DNA of 64,000 nucleotides from Ketobacter sp. (GTDB lineage Bacteria > Pseudomonadota > Gammaproteobacteria > Pseudomonadales > Ketobacteraceae). The notes under the pieces are model-generated. The model searched no databases. It saw nothing but the letters and a program-made list of their open reading frames with translations, and was not told the DNA's origin. This document shows positions 9,215 to 18,188 of this stretch, piece by piece (the first letter of the stretch is position 1; each line of letters starts with the position of its first letter). A program made the position numbers and the translations under genes. The stretch covers positions 247,040 through 311,039 of the forward strand of contig NZ_RCHN01000046.1 in NCBI RefSeq assembly GCF_003671495.1, in the 5' to 3' direction.

Positions 9215-10297
9215 ATGGAGCGTCCCCTGCACAAGGAACCGGGACAGGATCTGGATCGGGAATTGGATAAACTCAGCGCCAACGCGGTGTATGCTGCCCT
9301 GTTGGTGGAAATGCTGGTGGGGCAGAAGATTCCCCTGGCGGAAGTGCTGGCCGGCACCGGAATCGAACTGAAAACCCTGAAATCCCTGGATGCGCGTCTG
9401 AGTGGTCGTCAATACAAGGCCCTCATCGACAATGCCGTGCGCCTGTCCGATGATCCGGCCCTGGGCTTCAAATTCGGCTTCCAGCTGAAACTGTCCACCC
9501 ACGGCTTCCTGGGGTTCGCCGCCATGAGTGCCGCCACCCTGGGGGAGGCATTGGAGCTGGCGGTGAAATATTGTCGCACCCGCTTTGATTTCTTTGCCTT
9601 GGATCTGTTCGAGCGCGGCGGAGACGTGGTGCTGCAGGTGGATGAACTGCTTAACCTGGGGCGCGCTGGCGCCTTCCTGCTGGAATCGGTGATGGCCAGT
9701 TTCGGCACCATGAGCATCAACCTGCTGGGGGAGATTCCAAAAGGGGTGCGCATTCGCCGCACCTGCGACAAGCCGGCTTATTTTGAAGCCATGGAGGAAT
9801 GGTTTCCCCAGCGCCCGCCGGTGGAATTCAATCAGTCCGCCAACCAGATGATATTCCGTCAGGGGGTGTTGCAACGCCGCCTCAACCTGTCTGACCCCAT
9901 GGCCCGCCAGTTGGCCGAAGCGCAATGCCAGCGGGAACTGCAGACCATTCAAGTGGAGGATGACCTGCTGTACCGTGTGCATCGCCTGCTGAAAGAGGCG
10001 GAGCCCAATTATCCCAAGCTGGATGAGGTGGCCACCCGGCTGCATCTGTCGCCGCGGACGTTCAAGCGCCGGCTGCAGGCAGAGGGCACCACCTTCCAGG
10101 CCATTCTCGATAAAGTCCGTATGCACCAGGCCCGGCAGTTGTTGGCGGGGTCCCGCCAGTCGGTGGATGCCATCGCCTCGGCCCTGGGCTACAGTGATGC
10201 GTCCAATTTCAGCCGGGCCTTCCGGCGTTGCGAGGGTATGACCCCCGCCCGCTACCGGCGCGCCAGCGCCAACAATAACAATGTTGAGGGAAAATGA
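9215..10297 (+). CDS. AraC family transcriptional regulator
   Basis: DNA-binding regulator of 360 residues. Residues 20-200 resemble the arabinose-binding-like ligand domain of the OruR/ArgR group of AraC proteins (LS.HGFLGFAAMS motif). Residues 255-350 hold the double helix-turn-helix, with ATRLHLSPRTFKRRL and IASALGYSDASNFSRAFRR. Members with this architecture often control lipid or amino-acid catabolism, but the ligand cannot be read from sequence. Its last 4 bases (ATGA) overlap the start of the next gene, so the two are translationally coupled and probably functionally linked. Confidence 0.9.
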   Translation: MERPLHKEPGQDLDRELDKLSANAVYAALLVEMLVGQKIPLAEVLAGTGIELKTLKSLDARLSGRQYKALIDNAVRLSDDPALGFKFGFQLKLSTHGFLGFAAMSAATLGEALELAVKYCRTRFDFFALDLFERGGDVVLQVDELLNLGRAGAFLLESVMASFGTMSINLLGEIPKGVRIRRTCDKPAYFEAMEEWFPQRPPVEFNQSANQMIFRQGVLQRRLNLSDPMARQLAEAQCQRELQTIQVEDDLLYRVHRLLKEAEPNYPKLDEVATRLHLSPRTFKRRLQAEGTTFQAILDKVRMHQARQLLAGSRQSVDAIASALGYSDASNFSRAFRRCEGMTPARYRRASANNNNVEGK

Positions 10298-11319
10298 TGA
10301 CTGACCAAACTGAATTGACCGGCAAACTGCAGGAAGCCCACGTCCAGTTTTTACTGGGCCGGCTGCGGGGGGAAGGGCTCGACGCCAGCATCGAGCGTGA
10401 ACTGGCGGCCCTCTGGGCATGGGGTGCCGGCGTGAGCCTGAATGACATCCTGGACCGTGAACTGTTGATCAACACCATCGTCCGCCTGGTGGCGAATGCG
10501 CCGTTCAACCAGGAGCTGCGGACCATTGTGGTGAAGAGCGTGATCACCGGCATCCAATCGGAATTTAACGACGGCACCACCATTCAGAATCTGGTACCGA
10601 AGCAAGAGTACGACAAGGCGGTTGCCCACTTCGCCCAGTTTGAAAAGTTGCGCATGGATGTGATCCGCATGGTGCTGGAAAGTCCCATTTACAGCGAGCT
10701 GATCACCGACGTGTTGTACCACGGCATCAAGGATTACATTACCACCGAGAACGTGGTGGTAAAGAAAGTGCCCGGAGTGGGGGCGCTGATGAAGGCCGGG
10801 GCCAAGAGCCTGAACAAGGCCATGCCCAGCCTGGAAAGTGCGGCAGAAGGCACCATCAAAAAATTCATCGCCGGCAACCTGCGCAGCTCCGTGGAACTGA
10901 GTGAGAAAATCCTCAACAACGCCTTGTCGGAAGGCAATATCCGAACCATTGCCGACCACTTCTGGAAAACCGTCAGCGAGAAGGATTTCGCCAAGTTCAA
11001 GCATTACGTGACCGAGGAAGACATTGATGCCTCGGTGGTGATCGGTGATGACCTGTGGAATGAAGTGCGCAAGGCTGAGTACTTGCACAATATGATCCGT
11101 GGCATCGTCAATCATATTCTGGATGAGAATGGGGACAAAACGCTGGCGGATCTGGTGAACGAAATCGGCTATACCCAGGCCTATGTCACCGATGAGCTGA
11201 AGCAGATTCTGCCCGGCGCCCTGGGGCGGGAGGCGCTTTGGCAGTTGCTGGAGGCCAGGGTGCGCGCCAACCTGGCGGAATTCTACGCCAGTGAGGCCTG
11301 TGCTGAGGCCCTGGCGTGA
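10294..11319 (+). CDS. Conserved protein of unknown function coupled to AraC regulator
   Basis: A 341-residue, mostly helical soluble protein without signal peptide or obvious membrane segment. I do not recognise a characterised domain. It has repeated pairs such as VLESPIYSELITDVLYHGIKDY and a central amphipathic stretch, VPGVGALMKAGAKSLNKA. The start overlaps the AraC gene by ATGA, so the two form a transcriptional unit. Candidate roles (regulator partner, or membrane/storage-granule association through the amphipathic stretch) are speculation. Codon use matches its neighbours. Confidence 0.85.
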   Translation: MMTDQTELTGKLQEAHVQFLLGRLRGEGLDASIERELAALWAWGAGVSLNDILDRELLINTIVRLVANAPFNQELRTIVVKSVITGIQSEFNDGTTIQNLVPKQEYDKAVAHFAQFEKLRMDVIRMVLESPIYSELITDVLYHGIKDYITTENVVVKKVPGVGALMKAGAKSLNKAMPSLESAAEGTIKKFIAGNLRSSVELSEKILNNALSEGNIRTIADHFWKTVSEKDFAKFKHYVTEEDIDASVVIGDDLWNEVRKAEYLHNMIRGIVNHILDENGDKTLADLVNEIGYTQAYVTDELKQILPGALGREALWQLLEARVRANLAEFYASEACAEALA

Positions 11320-11331
11320 TCCCATGTTGAT

Positions 11332-11374
11332 CCGTTTGGCGGCAAGCGGCGGCCTGGCCCCTGCCGCCAAACGG
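11332..11374. repeat. 12-bp perfect inverted repeat, hairpin after the AraC-coupled gene
   Basis: Arms CCGTTTGGCGGC (11332-11343) and its exact complement (11363-11374) enclose a 19-nt loop, 12 nt after the stop codon at 11319. There is no T-run after the stem, so it is a hairpin-type 3' end or a Rho-assisted stop rather than a classical intrinsic terminator. The remaining ~230 nt up to the PilZ gene shows no gene that I can support. Confidence 0.55.
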
Positions 11375-11604
11375 GCAAGGTTTCGCCACGTTGGACCCTC
11401 GTCCCGGGTTGGTTACAGGGATGGGGACAGGAGTGGCATGCCGCAAAGGATGCGGCGATAATCAGAAAACGTTCCAGTCAGTTTGCTTTTTCGGCAATGG
11501 AGCACTTGGCAGAAGCTTTGCACCGAAAACCGAATACGGCGTCCAGGCCCGCCCATTAAGCGGGACTGCGTTGTCGGTCAACCAAGGCAAACAGGGAGCG
11601 AATC

Positions 11605-12375
11605 ATGGCACGCGTTGCAGCCAAACTGAAAAGCTGGTGGCAGCAGAAAAGCAACACCGACCCTCTTGAACAACGCATTGAACGGCGCAGCGTACCGGAA
11701 GAGGTGATGCACCTGTTCCGGTTGCGGCGAGAGCACAGCCTGCTGCAGGCCCGTTTCTCCGGTGTGGACGACGTATTCCAGAGTCTGCTGCTGGAGGTGG
11801 ATCTGGAACAGAACCGCCTGATCCTGGATGAACCCTTCCCCCATCGTTTTCCCACCCAGTACTGGATCGGTCGCCGCATCAAGGTTGCCACCAGTGAGAA
11901 TGGCTTGGCCACCCGCTTCGACAGCCGGGTCAGCGGTGCCCTGGCGCTGGAGCAAGGCAACGCCCTGATCGTGGAGCTGCCGCGGGACATCATGGCGGCG
12001 CAGCGGCGCAGCAGTTTTCGCCTGGCGGTCAATGCCCGAATGCCGGTGGATGCGGTGGTGCGACTGCCGGAGCAGGGTAATCTGGCGGCCCGAGTGCTGG
12101 ACCTGTCCGCAGCCGGCATTCGCCTGGCCATACCGGGGGAGTTTGCGGAACTGGGGGAGGAAACCCGGCTGGCACTGCGGTTGGGGGGCGAAGCCCCCAT
12201 GGTGAGCCAGTTGGCGGTGCGTCACCTGCAAACGGCGGCTGAAGCGGAATCCTGTACCTTGCTGGGCGCGCGCCTCACCGGGCTGAACAACAGCCAGTCG
12301 AAAGTCATCGAGCGCTTTCTGGTGCGAATGCAGAGGGTGCAGCGTCAGCGTGAACTGGAAGCCGGGATGGCGTAG
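11605..12375 (+). CDS. ycgR: Flagellar brake protein, YcgR-like, PilZ domain
   Basis: c-di-GMP receptor of 256 residues. An N-terminal YcgR-like domain (about 25-125) precedes a PilZ domain (about 130-245). The c-di-GMP-binding residues are intact: RxxxR at Arg135-Arg139 and D/NxSxxG at Asp166, Ser168, Gly171. Proteins with this layout bind stator or rotor components and slow the flagellum at high c-di-GMP. It lies 2.5 kb downstream of pomAB on the same strand, separated by the AraC pair, and converges on minE. RBS GGGAGCG. The flagellar role is inferred from the family and from nearby pomAB. Confidence 0.85.
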   Translation: MARVAAKLKSWWQQKSNTDPLEQRIERRSVPEEVMHLFRLRREHSLLQARFSGVDDVFQSLLLEVDLEQNRLILDEPFPHRFPTQYWIGRRIKVATSENGLATRFDSRVSGALALEQGNALIVELPRDIMAAQRRSSFRLAVNARMPVDAVVRLPEQGNLAARVLDLSAAGIRLAIPGEFAELGEETRLALRLGGEAPMVSQLAVRHLQTAAEAESCTLLGARLTGLNNSQSKVIERFLVRMQRVQRQRELEAGMA

Positions 12376-12425
12376 CAACTTACGGCTAACAGGTTCGCAA
12401 CATGGCCGCGCAGGAAGGGTGGAGC

Positions 12426-12445
12426 GGGAGCCCGACAGGGCTCCC
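12426..12445. terminator. Hairpin between convergent ycgR and minE
   Basis: GGGAGCCC-GACA-GGGCTCCC is a perfect 8-bp GC-rich hairpin with a 4-nt loop, lying in the 93-nt space between two convergent genes. It has no T-tract on either side. Its position fits a bidirectional 3'-end structure. Confidence 0.5.
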
Positions 12446-12468
12446 CAAAGACGCCTGAAGCCAGCGGG

Positions 12469-12732
12469 TCAGGGTACGGTTTCCGGCTCCGGCAGGGTGA
12501 TGTTCAACTCCAGTACGGCACAGTCGTCATTCTGGTCCAGGGCCACCGACACCATGTCATCGGTGATCGGCACGTATTTGCTGATCACCGCCACCAGATC
12601 CCGCTGCAGGGCGGGCAGGTAGTCAGGCTGATCCCGGGCTGAACGCTCATGGGCCACAATGATCTGCAGGCGTTCCTTGGCCACACTGGCCGTGCTTTTC
12701 TTTTTGGTTTTGAAGAATTCCAGTAAGCTCAT
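12469..12732 (-). CDS. minE: Cell division topological specificity factor MinE
   Basis: MinE activates MinD ATPase and drives pole-to-pole oscillation of MinCD so that the FtsZ ring forms at midcell. The 87 residues match the family. The N-terminal amphipathic targeting segment MSLLEFF is followed by the MinD-binding region VAKERLQIIVAHER (about 17-30) and a C-terminal topological domain. The start overlaps the minD stop by one base. Last gene of minCDE. Confidence 0.96.
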   Translation of the reverse strand: MSLLEFFKTKKKSTASVAKERLQIIVAHERSARDQPDYLPALQRDLVAVISKYVPITDDMVSVALDQNDDCAVLELNITLPEPETVP

Positions 12733-13544
12733 TACCGCCCTCCGAACATTCTCGACAACAGGCCTTTCTTGGCAATATTCAGGAAGCGGTGCTCAACCTG
12801 CTCGCCCATCAGTCGGCGTACCGCATCCATATAGGCCTGGCCGGCATCACTCTCTTCGTCCATGATCACCGGCTGACCCTGGTTGGAGGCGGACAGCACC
12901 GCTTTGGATTCCGGGATGACCCCCAACAAGGGAATGGACAGAATCTCTTCCACATCTTTCACACTCAGCATTTCTCCCCGTTCCACGCGGTCCGGGCTGT
13001 AGCGGGTCAGCAACAGGTGTTCCTCAATGGGGGCTTCGCCTTTTTCCGCCCGCAGGGTTTTGCTTTGCAGGATGCCGAGGATGCGGTCAGAGTCCCGCAC
13101 CGAGGATACTTCCGGGTTGGTCACCACCACCGCGCGATCGGCGAAGTACATGGCCATGTGGGCGCCCTTCTCGATGCCGGCGGGGGAATCGCAGATGATG
13201 TAATCGTAGGTTTTCTTCAGCTCATCCAGAACCTTCTGCACCCCTTCCTGGGTGAGGGCATCTTTGTCGCGGGTCTGTGAGGCCGGCAGGATGCTCAGGT
13301 TCTCCACCCGCTTGTCTTTGATCAGGGCCTGGTTGAGGTTGGCTTCGCCGTTGATGACGTTGACGAAGTCGTACACCACGCGCCGCTCACAGCCCATGAT
13401 CAGGTCCAGGTTACGCAGACCCACGTCAAAATCGATGATAGCGGTTTTGTGGCCTTTCAAGGCCAGTCCTGTGCCGATGGCCGCGCTGGTGGTGGTTTTG
13501 CCAACGCCGCCTTTGCCTGAGGTCACCACGATAATCTCTGCCAA
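12732..13544 (-). CDS. minD: Septum site-determining ATPase MinD
   Basis: Membrane-cycling ParA/MinD ATPase that carries MinC to the membrane. The deviant Walker A GKGGVGKTT is at 10-18. The 270-residue length is standard. The C-terminal amphipathic membrane-targeting helix (FLNIAKKGLLSRMFGG) is present. The start lies 32 nt downstream of the minC stop and the end overlaps minE by one base, giving a minC-minD-minE operon. Confidence 0.97.
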   Translation of the reverse strand: MAEIIVVTSGKGGVGKTTTSAAIGTGLALKGHKTAIIDFDVGLRNLDLIMGCERRVVYDFVNVINGEANLNQALIKDKRVENLSILPASQTRDKDALTQEGVQKVLDELKKTYDYIICDSPAGIEKGAHMAMYFADRAVVVTNPEVSSVRDSDRILGILQSKTLRAEKGEAPIEEHLLLTRYSPDRVERGEMLSVKDVEEILSIPLLGVIPESKAVLSASNQGQPVIMDEESDAGQAYMDAVRRLMGEQVEHRFLNIAKKGLLSRMFGGR

Positions 13545-13576
13545 TGTCGTATCCTCTTAACGTTATACTTGTTGCG

Positions 13577-14368
13577 TTACAATGGGCTGATGATGAGTTG
13601 ATCGCCTTCCAGCTCCGCTTTCACCGCTTGTTTCCAGAGTGAGCCTTGCAGGTCTTCGTTCACTTTATAGTTCCCGGAAATGGAAATCAGTTCCGCCTCC
13701 AGGCTCTGACAGAAAATGCGGGCGCTGTCATCGCCCTTGACGCCCGCCAACGCGCGACCGCGCAGCGGAGCGTACACATGAATATTACCGTCCGCCAGAA
13801 TTTCGGCTCCGGCACTTACCGGGGCCAGTACCACCAGGTCGCCGCCGGGGGCATAGATCTGCTGGCCGGAGCGTACCGGTGTGGTGATGACTTTGTTGGC
13901 GCTGATGGGCACTTCCACCTCCACTTCGCGGATTTCCACGGTGGTGCCGGCTTTGGCTTCGGTGGGCTCAGGGCCGCGGGCACTGATGCTGGCCGGCGGC
14001 AGACTGGGCAGGCCCGCCACATTGGCAGACAGGATCTGTTCTTCACTGCCGCCACGCACGGCAACGGGAATCATGCCGTATTCCCGACACAGCTCACCCA
14101 ACTCGATGAAGTCGATAAAGTTATCGCCAGGGCATTTCTCCAGGCTCAAAATCACCGGCGTTTGCTGGAAAAAATCCGGAGCGCTGCTGACAGTGGAGGA
14201 GAGGGTGGCGTTGAAGCTCTTGTAGTCATAACGGTAGAGCTCCAGAATGGTCATGGTGACCCGGCTGCCTTTCAATTTGAAACAGGCTTCCGAGTCCAGT
14301 GCGGCTTCTGTGTCCTGCATAGGTCCCAGTGTTTTTCGTTTTTTTCTGAACAACTCCAATTGGCTCAT
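13577..14368 (-). CDS. minC: Septum site-determining protein MinC
   Basis: Inhibitor of FtsZ polymerisation. The N-terminal domain (CFKLKGSRVTMTILEL onward) and the C-terminal beta-helix MinD-binding domain (VRSGQQIYAPGGDLVVL; NIHVYAPLRGRALAG) are both clear. I chose the ATG at 14368 (263 residues, MSQLELF...). The frame stays open to a GTG at 14476, but that adds 36 unrelated residues and has no RBS. A shorter start at 14320 is also possible. First gene of minCDE. Confidence 0.92.
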   Translation of the reverse strand: MSQLELFRKKRKTLGPMQDTEAALDSEACFKLKGSRVTMTILELYRYDYKSFNATLSSTVSSAPDFFQQTPVILSLEKCPGDNFIDFIELGELCREYGMIPVAVRGGSEEQILSANVAGLPSLPPASISARGPEPTEAKAGTTVEIREVEVEVPISANKVITTPVRSGQQIYAPGGDLVVLAPVSAGAEILADGNIHVYAPLRGRALAGVKGDDSARIFCQSLEAELISISGNYKVNEDLQGSLWKQAVKAELEGDQLIISPL

Positions 14369-14500
14369 GGTTTGAGGGCATCCTGTCCAGTGGATTTTTG
14401 CGGTGAAGCAGCCATTGCCCTTGTGCTGTGCATGCCTTCTTTGAAAGCCTGCATCAGGGCTAGCATTACTGCTCACTTTTTCAAACCATGACTTGCCCCA

Positions 14501-14509
14501 ATTGTATCA
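14501..14509 (-). promoter_or_regulatory. Candidate extended -10 promoter of minCDE
   Basis: On the minus strand TGATACAAT matches the extended -10 form TGnTAnAAT, about 130 nt upstream of the chosen minC start and downstream of the upstream kinase gene. No good -35 is present, as is usual for extended -10 promoters. Confidence 0.35.
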
Positions 14510-14557
14510 GAACTGGAAAAGATTGAAGGGAAAAGTTTGCGATTTCGTGATCGAAAT

Positions 14558-17362
14558 TTATTTAGGCTGTTCTTTCTGTTGACGGGTGAGTGCCAACTCG
14601 GTGGCCAGGGTTTCCACCGCCACCGGTTTGGTGAGAAACGCAACCATGCCGGCAGCGATGGCAGCGTCCCGGTGCTCCTGCATGGCGTGGGCGCTGAGGC
14701 CGACGATGCGGGTGTGATGGCATTGCGGCATCTGGGATAAGCGGCGGGTGGCCTGGTAACCGTCCAGGTTGGGCATTTCGCAATCCATCAGAATCAGGTC
14801 ATAGGGTTTGCTGGTGGATTGAACACACTGAATGGCTTCCATGCCGTCGTTGGCCAGGTCCGGTTCGATGTTGAATTTCTTCAACAGGCCTTTCACCACC
14901 AATTGATTCACGTTGTTGTCTTCCGCCACCAGCACATTGAGGGCGCTGAAATCCTGCACCTGATCCTGGTCGTGGCGGGGCTCCCGTTGACCGGTGACCA
15001 GTTGCTGCAGGGTCTGCAACAACTGTGAATGGGTGAAAGGGTCCTGAATGTGCAGGGCTTGCTGGTGGTGGGCATCGGCTAACGGCTGCAGCACAATGGT
15101 GGGGCAGTGCTGACCGAGCAGGTGTGCCGGCTCCGGCTGGCTGGCGTGGCGAATGACCAGGTCCACCGCGTCTGCGGGGGATTGCTCCACCGCCTCGACG
15201 ACCTCCATATGGTGCAGCGACAGCAGGGATTTCAGGCCACTCACGGCTTCCGGCAACGGGTCCAGCACCAGTACCCGCTTGCCCGCCAGTTCCGCAATCG
15301 GTTCCGGAAACCGCAATGGGCGGCAGGGCAGTTCCAACCAGAACTCACTGCCGATGCCTTCGCGGCTTTTTACGCTGATGCGACCACCCATCATGTGGGT
15401 CAGGGATTTGGAAATGGCCAGGCCCAGGCCGGTGCCGCCGAAACGGCGGGTGGTGGAGGAGTCCGCCTGGGAAAATGACTGGAACAGCTTGCGCTGTTGT
15501 TGCTCGGTGATGCCGATGCCGGTGTCCTGCACGGTGATGCGCAATTCAGAGGTGGTGTGGTCATAGTCGCTGCACAGTGCCACGTATCCCTGGTCCGTGA
15601 ACTTGATGGCGTTGCCCAGCAGGTTGATGACGATCTGCTGCAGGCGGGTGGGGTCGCCCTGGATGCTGGCGGGCGTGGTGGGGGAGACGATCAACACCAG
15701 GCGGATGTGCTTCTGCGTAATGGCGGTGGAAAACAGTTCGATACATTCGTCCAGCAGGGTGCGCAGATCCACTTCAATGCTTTCCACAGTGAGCTTGCCG
15801 GCTTCGATTTTGGAATAGTCCAGAATGTCATTGATGATGGACACCAGGGTGTCGCCGGAATGCTTGATGGTGGTGATCAGGTGACGCTGGTGGTTGTTGA
15901 GGGGGGTATCCATCAGCATCTGGGTGATGCCCAGGACGCCATTCATGGGGGTACGAATCTCGTGGCTCATGGTGGCCAGAAACTGGCTTTTGGTTGCCAG
16001 CGCCTGCTCCGCCATGGAGCGGGCCCGCTCCGCTTCGTGCTTCTGCGCTTCCAGCTCCTGGGTGCGTTCCTTCACCGCATGGTCCAGTTGCTGATTGAGC
16101 TTTTCCTGCTGGCGGATGATGCGTTCCTTGCTGCGTTCGCTCAGGCGCTGCACTTCCCGGAACTGATCGGTGAGGCCCATGTTGAGAATCACCAGGGTGA
16201 ACAATGAACCGATTTGCGAGCCATAGGTGGAAAGGAAGCTGACGTCGATGATGTCGAAGGCCCGCAGCACGTTCATCACCCCGCCGATGATGAAACCGAG
16301 CCAGCCGATAAGGTAATAGATTGCGGCGTTCTTGCCCTGAAAAAGTTGGTAGAACGCCGCCGTCAGCACATAGGGTGTCACCACCACCATGGCCAGCAGC
16401 GAGATCTGAATGGCCCAAGTAAATGACAGGGTGAGGGTGGAGACGATGGCCATAACCCCCACACTCAGCACCAGGGGTTCAAGGTTGAGACGGCCGAAGC
16501 GGATATGACTCAGGCCGAAATAACTCTTGGTCATCTTCACTGTGAGTATGCTGAGAATGCCGATGGTGATGGGGCGAATCAGTTTGCTGAACTCCGGGTA
16601 GTCCTGCCACAGGAACACATTGCCGGTGCCGTTGAGGGACAACTCCACCACCGCGTAGTTGGCCAGCAGGGCCACGTAATAGATCTGGGCCCGCTGGCGC
16701 AGAAAAAAGAACAGGAAGGAGTTGATCAGCAGAATGACCACGATGGCCCCGTAATACATGCCGAACAACATCATCGCCGTGCGCTGATTGGATTCCCAGG
16801 CCTCCTGGGTGGATACCGTCAGTGGCGCGATCAGGGTGTCCTGGCTGCTCACCCGCCAATAGAGGGTTTTACGCTCCCCGGCCTTCAAGGTGACCGGAAA
16901 CGAGAAAAAGCGATCCTTGCGCAGGCGGCTGCTGAAGGGCAGCTGGTCGCCGGTGCTGTGTTGTGAGTACTGGCCGTCGGCATCCGGATAGAAGAAATCC
17001 ACCCGGTCCAGCAGTGGGTATTCCAGACTCAGAATGAAGGTTTGGTCGGGACCACTGTTGTGCAGGCTCAGCCGGAGCCAGAGGTCATCGGTGGTGAAGC
17101 CGAAATTGGCGAAACGCTGCTCCATGGGGGACCAGCGACTGGCCTGCCGTGCCTGAGCCAGGGTCAGGCGTTGCTCCGGGTCCAGCAGGTAGTGGGCGTA
17201 CTGGGCGGCGCTGCCGTAACGGAAATCCGCCCCCAGGGTGAGGGTGTCGGATTTGAGCGTGTGGGCAAGCACCGGCTGGCTGCAAACCAGCAGCAGGGCA
17301 CAGATCAGCGGAGCGACGCGGGTGCGCAACAGGTGCATACAAGTGAACAAGGCATCAGGCAT
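14558..17362 (-). CDS. 7TM-DISM hybrid sensor histidine kinase with receiver domain
   Basis: A 934-residue membrane kinase. A signal peptide (about 12-33) is followed by a periplasmic 7TMR-DISM extracellular domain type 2 (about 45-180), seven membrane helices (about 190-395) and a coiled-coil linker. HisKA carries MSHEIRTPMNGVLG. The HATPase has GGTGLGLAI. After a degenerate receiver-like stretch comes a C-terminal receiver with LMDCEMPNLDG. The ATG at 17362 lacks a clear RBS, so an ATG eight codons downstream is also possible. DISM sensors in this class sense extracellular small molecules or carbohydrates, but the ligand is unknown. No Hpt domain is visible. Architecture is shared with the kinase at 20047-22866. 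Confidence 0.9.
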   Translation of the reverse strand: MPDALFTCMHLLRTRVAPLICALLLVCSQPVLAHTLKSDTLTLGADFRYGSAAQYAHYLLDPEQRLTLAQARQASRWSPMEQRFANFGFTTDDLWLRLSLHNSGPDQTFILSLEYPLLDRVDFFYPDADGQYSQHSTGDQLPFSSRLRKDRFFSFPVTLKAGERKTLYWRVSSQDTLIAPLTVSTQEAWESNQRTAMMLFGMYYGAIVVILLINSFLFFFLRQRAQIYYVALLANYAVVELSLNGTGNVFLWQDYPEFSKLIRPITIGILSILTVKMTKSYFGLSHIRFGRLNLEPLVLSVGVMAIVSTLTLSFTWAIQISLLAMVVVTPYVLTAAFYQLFQGKNAAIYYLIGWLGFIIGGVMNVLRAFDIIDVSFLSTYGSQIGSLFTLVILNMGLTDQFREVQRLSERSKERIIRQQEKLNQQLDHAVKERTQELEAQKHEAERARSMAEQALATKSQFLATMSHEIRTPMNGVLGITQMLMDTPLNNHQRHLITTIKHSGDTLVSIINDILDYSKIEAGKLTVESIEVDLRTLLDECIELFSTAITQKHIRLVLIVSPTTPASIQGDPTRLQQIVINLLGNAIKFTDQGYVALCSDYDHTTSELRITVQDTGIGITEQQQRKLFQSFSQADSSTTRRFGGTGLGLAISKSLTHMMGGRISVKSREGIGSEFWLELPCRPLRFPEPIAELAGKRVLVLDPLPEAVSGLKSLLSLHHMEVVEAVEQSPADAVDLVIRHASQPEPAHLLGQHCPTIVLQPLADAHHQQALHIQDPFTHSQLLQTLQQLVTGQREPRHDQDQVQDFSALNVLVAEDNNVNQLVVKGLLKKFNIEPDLANDGMEAIQCVQSTSKPYDLILMDCEMPNLDGYQATRRLSQMPQCHHTRIVGLSAHAMQEHRDAAIAAGMVAFLTKPVAVETLATELALTRQQKEQPK

Positions 17363-17402
17363 ATACTCAGTATACTCGAGTAGCGCCGGTTGAATATGTG
17401 GC

Positions 17403-18056
17403 TTAGACGCGATATGCGGTCTCGGTCATCACTTTTGCCACTGCCTGCATCAGTTTCTTTACCGGAAAGGGCAGGTCCATGGCGCCGGCCTTGTGAGCGG
17501 TGGTGGCGTGCTGGGCTTCATCCGTATGCATCTGCTCCAGGATGCGCAGAGAGCGCTGGTCCTGGGGAGGAAGCTGTGCCATGTGGCTCTCCAGGTGGCG
17601 GCAGACCTGTTTCTCTGTCTCTTCCACAAAGCCCAGGCTCCAGCGGTCGCCGATGGCGCCGGCCACAGCACCGATGCCAAAGGACAGGGAATACCAGACC
17701 GGGTTCAGCAGGCTGGTGTGGCTGCCCAGCTCCTGCAGGCGCTGCTCGCACCAGTGCAGGTGATCCTCTTCCTCCTGGGCGGATACCTCCATCTGGCGGC
17801 GGATGCGGGGCAGTCGTGCCGTCACCGCCTGGCCCTGGTACAGGGCCTGGGCGCAGACTTCACCGGTGTGGTTTACCCGCATCAACCCGGCCACATGGCG
17901 CCGTTCCGCCGGGGCCAGCGGCGGGATCTCGGTGCCCGCGGTGGGGTTGGGGCGCTGGGTGCCGGGATGGCCCCCGGCCACGGTGCGCAGGGCGTTGTCC
18001 GCCTGGCCGATGAGGCGGTCAAACAGGCTGTAGCGACGTTGGGGGTGAGTGCCCAT
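17403..18056 (-). CDS. coq7: 2-nonaprenyl-3-methyl-6-methoxy-1,4-benzoquinol hydroxylase (demethoxyubiquinone hydroxylase)
   Basis: Di-iron monooxygenase of late ubiquinone biosynthesis (C6 hydroxylation of demethoxyubiquinone). The 217 residues are typical of the Pseudomonas-type enzyme. Carboxylate/His iron ligands are visible in LMRVNHTGEVCAQ, AQEEEDHLHWCEQRL and MHTDEAQHA (ExxH pattern). The ATG at 18056 has a strong AAGGAAA RBS. The frame runs 39 codons further upstream, but that part has no RBS and reads through the intergenic tandem repeat, so I excluded it. Divergent from the lipoprotein gene. Confidence 0.95.
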   Translation of the reverse strand: MGTHPQRRYSLFDRLIGQADNALRTVAGGHPGTQRPNPTAGTEIPPLAPAERRHVAGLMRVNHTGEVCAQALYQGQAVTARLPRIRRQMEVSAQEEEDHLHWCEQRLQELGSHTSLLNPVWYSLSFGIGAVAGAIGDRWSLGFVEETEKQVCRHLESHMAQLPPQDQRSLRILEQMHTDEAQHATTAHKAGAMDLPFPVKKLMQAVAKVMTETAYRV

Positions 18057-18069
18057 GACGTTTCCTTTT

Positions 18070-18095
18070 GTAAAACATTGCGTGGTAAAACATTG
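18070..18095. repeat. Tandem direct repeat GTAAAACATTG, 15-bp period
   Basis: Two exact copies of GTAAAACATTG start at 18070 and 18085 in the divergent coq7/lipoprotein intergenic region, 13-40 bp upstream of the coq7 ATG. The repeat could be a tandem operator or a small duplication in the coq7 leader. I cannot assign a regulator. Confidence 0.6.
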
Positions 18096-18188
18096 TGCGC
18101 CAAGTCGGGGTATTATACGGCTTTCGATCCAGCCCTGAATACCGGGTCCATGATTCACAAGCAAACTGCACACATAAGGATGACAGGC

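Noticed and set aside
14369..14476. N-terminal extension of MinC (36 residues)
   Set aside because: The frame is open but the extension has no RBS at its GTG, is not found in MinC proteins, and overlaps the likely promoter region.
18057..18173. N-terminal extension of Coq7 (39 residues)
   Set aside because: It reads through the intergenic tandem repeat and lacks an RBS. The ATG at 18056 has a strong RBS and gives the family length.
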